Of a stretch of DNA of 64,000 nt, positions 62,452-64,000 are shown one piece after another. The position numbers and the translations under genes were made by a program. The DNA is from UBA4416 sp963422675 (GTDB lineage: Bacteria > Bacteroidota > Bacteroidia > B-17B0 > Aurantibacillaceae). The stretch lies in the NCBI GenBank assembly GCA_963422675.2, contig CAXVYS010000024.1, positions 992,001 to 1,056,000 on the forward strand. Reading direction: 5' to 3'. Within the stretch, counting starts at the first letter, position 1; each line of letters opens with the position of its first letter. The notes under the pieces are model-generated. The model was not told the origin of the DNA. It did not search any database and was given only the letters and a program-made list of their open reading frames with translations.

Positions 62452-62475
62452 TCTGTTTTGCTTTTAGTATTGTGA

Positions 62476-63006
62476 TTATTTTTCGAGAATGTTTTTCAAA
62501 GTTAACAAACTCATATCCATCCCTTTCGCAATCGATTTTTCTGCCATTGGTATCATTATGTTCAGAGGATATTTCAATGTGCCGGCATTGCTCCAGTATA
62601 CTTTGGTTTGATTATCGGATAAAGATTCTGTCTCCATGATGATAGAGGCCATGGCTGACATCGGTTTTACAAAACGTATTTCCGTTTCAATTCTTTTTCC
62701 TTCAATAATATTTTTAATTTCCTTTTCTCCTTCACCGGCATTTTTATTTCCGCTCCAGGCATAAATATATCCAACTGTTCCATCTGTTCCTTTGAATTCT
62801 CTTTTCCTATCCGGGTCTTCCATTGCCCCGGTGTTAAACTCGTCTTGGTTTTTGAGCAGTTTTATATAGTCAAATACTTTTTGTCGAGGCGCATCGATGA
62901 TGATTTCACGTTTAACATAATGTTCCCTCTTCATGAAAAGCGCAATGATTAACAGCAAGGCGATGATGCCGGCCACTACAAGCAGAATTGTAAGTATGGT
63001 ATTCAT
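62476..63006 (-). CDS. SRPBCC-family protein with N-terminal membrane helix
   Basis: 176 residues. One membrane helix at about 5-24, then an SRPBCC (polyketide cyclase/dehydrase-like) domain (IDAPRQKVFDYIKLLKN, ending SLLTLKNILEK). It is probably tethered with the domain facing the cytoplasm. It shares strand and close spacing with the VOC lipoprotein. Confidence 0.85.
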   Translation of the reverse strand: MNTILTILLVVAGIIALLLIIALFMKREHYVKREIIIDAPRQKVFDYIKLLKNQDEFNTGAMEDPDRKREFKGTDGTVGYIYAWSGNKNAGEGEKEIKNIIEGKRIETEIRFVKPMSAMASIIMETESLSDNQTKVYWSNAGTLKYPLNIMIPMAEKSIAKGMDMSLLTLKNILEK

Positions 63007-63352
63007 TTTATTGTTTTTTATCCCGATAGCTACCGGAAGTTATTTTATGTTGTAAAGTTAATAATATGTCTGTCACTTGGAAATTATTCTGTTATACAAT
63101 AACGGCTAACTGGTGGCCTGGCGCAACTTATCCTTTTTTAATGGTTTGTTTTTGGTTACCCCGCCAATAAAGCAATGTTAAAGTTTCGTTATAGTCAATG
63201 ATCAAATTTAGGTGTAATAACTTTAGTTGATTTTATAGAATTACACTATTAAGCTGAAAAGCCCCATTTACCCGCATTAAATACTAATTATTCATTTAAT
63301 TTAATTTATATTGATATATCAAGTATATTTGTATCAATTAATATGTATAATC
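63007..63352. promoter_or_regulatory. Divergent spacer with MarR operator and promoter
   Basis: A REP-like palindrome with one mismatch (63023-63036) lies near the SRPBCC start. The MarR promoter holds TTGATATATCAA (63311-63322), directly followed by the -7 element TATATTTG (63324-63331), 22 bp before the ATG. Nothing else is recognisable in the middle. Confidence 0.6.
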
Positions 63353-63781
63353 ATGGAAAAACTGGAGCAAATAATTTTTTATGCGTTAGAAAAATCGATT
63401 AAAACTTACAGGCAATTTGCACAAAAAAGTATTAATAAAAAGGGACTTGACATCACGATAGATCAATGGTTGGTGTTAAAAACAATACAAAGCAATCCCG
63501 ACATAACTCAGCAACAAATTGCGGTAAATGTGTTTAAAGACTATGCCTCCATTACAAGAATCGTGGAAATTTTGGTAAGTAAGGAAATTTTAAACAGGGA
63601 CTTCCATGCAGAAGATAGGAGAAGGTTTAATTTAACTATAACAAAAAACGGATTAGAAATTCTAAGTGGGTTGGCTCCCATTGTTCAATCCAATAGAAAG
63701 AAAGCCCTTGATGGTATTTCAACTGCAGAAATCGAAATGTTAAAGCGTGTACTTAATAAAATAACTGAAAATTGTAAGTAA
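63353..63781 (+). CDS. MarR-family transcription regulator
   Basis: 142 residues from the ATG at 63353. Winged-helix features: ITQQQIAVNVFKDYASITRI (recognition region) and FHAEDRRRFNLTITKNG (wing). It probably represses itself through the palindrome at its promoter and may control the S41 peptidase gene that starts 1 bp after its stop. Confidence 0.9.
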   Translation: MEKLEQIIFYALEKSIKTYRQFAQKSINKKGLDITIDQWLVLKTIQSNPDITQQQIAVNVFKDYASITRIVEILVSKEILNRDFHAEDRRRFNLTITKNGLEILSGLAPIVQSNRKKALDGISTAEIEMLKRVLNKITENCK

Positions 63782-63782
63782 T

Positions 63783-64000
63783 ATGAAACAGATAATTATC
63801 ATAGTTTGGGCAATTCTTTTGCAGTTCAGCGTTTCTCAGAGCTTATTAGCCCAGAATAAGCCACAAAACAAAAACATATTTTCAGTTGAAGAGACAAAGC
63901 AGGATTTTATGGCATTCAGAACCTCTTTAGAGGAATGTCATCCCGGACTCTATCAATATAGATCTAAAAGGGTAATGGATTCTGTTTTTGATGCGGCTTT
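63783..64000 (+). CDS. S41-family peptidase, N-terminal part (3' end outside window)
   Basis: 72 codons are visible: a signal peptide (LLQFSVSQSLLAQ) and the segment EETKQDFMAFRTSLEECHPG, the usual N-terminal helix of Bacteroidota S41 (C-terminal-processing) peptidases. The catalytic Ser/Lys region lies beyond the window. Probably co-transcribed with marR. Confidence 0.65.
   Translation, partial: MKQIIIIVWAILLQFSVSQSLLAQNKPQNKNIFSVEETKQDFMAFRTSLEECHPGLYQYRSKRVMDSVFDAA

Noticed and set aside
1..64000. Phage, insertion sequence, restriction or other defence system
   Set aside because: No transposase, integrase, nuclease or toxin-antitoxin pattern was found; the WYL regulator alone is not evidence of defence.

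Overview
The window looks like a chromosomal segment of a low-GC Bacteroidota bacterium, probably from a cold or aquatic setting. Evidence read from the sequence: a PorW/SprE-type gliding and type IX secretion (T9SS) protein; four proteins with or near a T9SS type A C-terminal sorting module (YPNP near its start); promoters with the phylum's TAnnTTTG -7 element; few Shine-Dalgarno sites; a radical-SAM ThiH thiamine operon behind a TPP riboswitch; REP-like CCGATAGCTATCGG palindromes; and a tandem DUF3494 ice-binding protein. I found no rRNA, tRNA, insertion sequence, prophage or CRISPR array.

Layout. 1-6 kb: the 3' part of porW, a bactofilin, AtpZ, a small membrane protein, a C1B peptidase and a coiled-coil protein. 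6-9 kb: an FUSC transporter-like protein and a Cys-rich membrane protein. 9.1-13.4 kb: a five-gene operon (UbiA prenyltransferase, type III polyketide synthase, methyltransferase, FAD oxidoreductase, YceI) that looks like a small biosynthetic cluster for a membrane-soluble, prenylated and methylated phenol or quinone. 14.5-21.4 kb: TPP riboswitch and thiS-thiC-tenI-like-thiD-thiE-thiG-thiH-thiF. 21.5-28.9 kb: a collagen-like surface protein, T9SS cargo, a LytS/LytTR two-component pair, a secreted esterase and a Crp/Fnr regulator with FNR-type boxes at the esterase promoter. 29-36.7 kb: rhodanese-like protein, LtrA, GlpQ-GlpD, and an ECF sigma/membrane protein/serine hydrolase operon. 37-39 kb: small stress genes. 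39.4-44.6 kb: a second ECF sigma operon with an FGE-like membrane protein that lacks the catalytic cysteines, an outer-membrane barrel and a lipoprotein. 45-50 kb: ice-binding protein, MepB, AraC/SDR/flavoprotein genes. 51-56.6 kb: a seven-repeat propeller lipoprotein and a long minus-strand run of small accessory genes, ending with an ArsR-AHSA1-DoxX operon whose promoter carries two matching operators. 56.9-59.8 kb: a predicted outer-membrane protein joining a gluzincin-type HExxH domain, a TolB-like propeller and a beta-barrel. 59.8-64 kb: a 148-bp inverted-repeat element, regulators and small stress genes, a MarR gene with an operator-like palindrome at its promoter, and the start of an S41 peptidase.

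The best candidates for less-described biology are the type III PKS/UbiA/YceI operon, the FGE-containing sigma operon, the HEYRH outer-membrane protein, and several regulatory or repeat signals visible only in the DNA (paired FNR boxes, paired ArsR operators, a shared ACGT motif, and the 17-bp inverted repeats around REP-like palindromes). Functions are inferred from family features and have not been tested by search.
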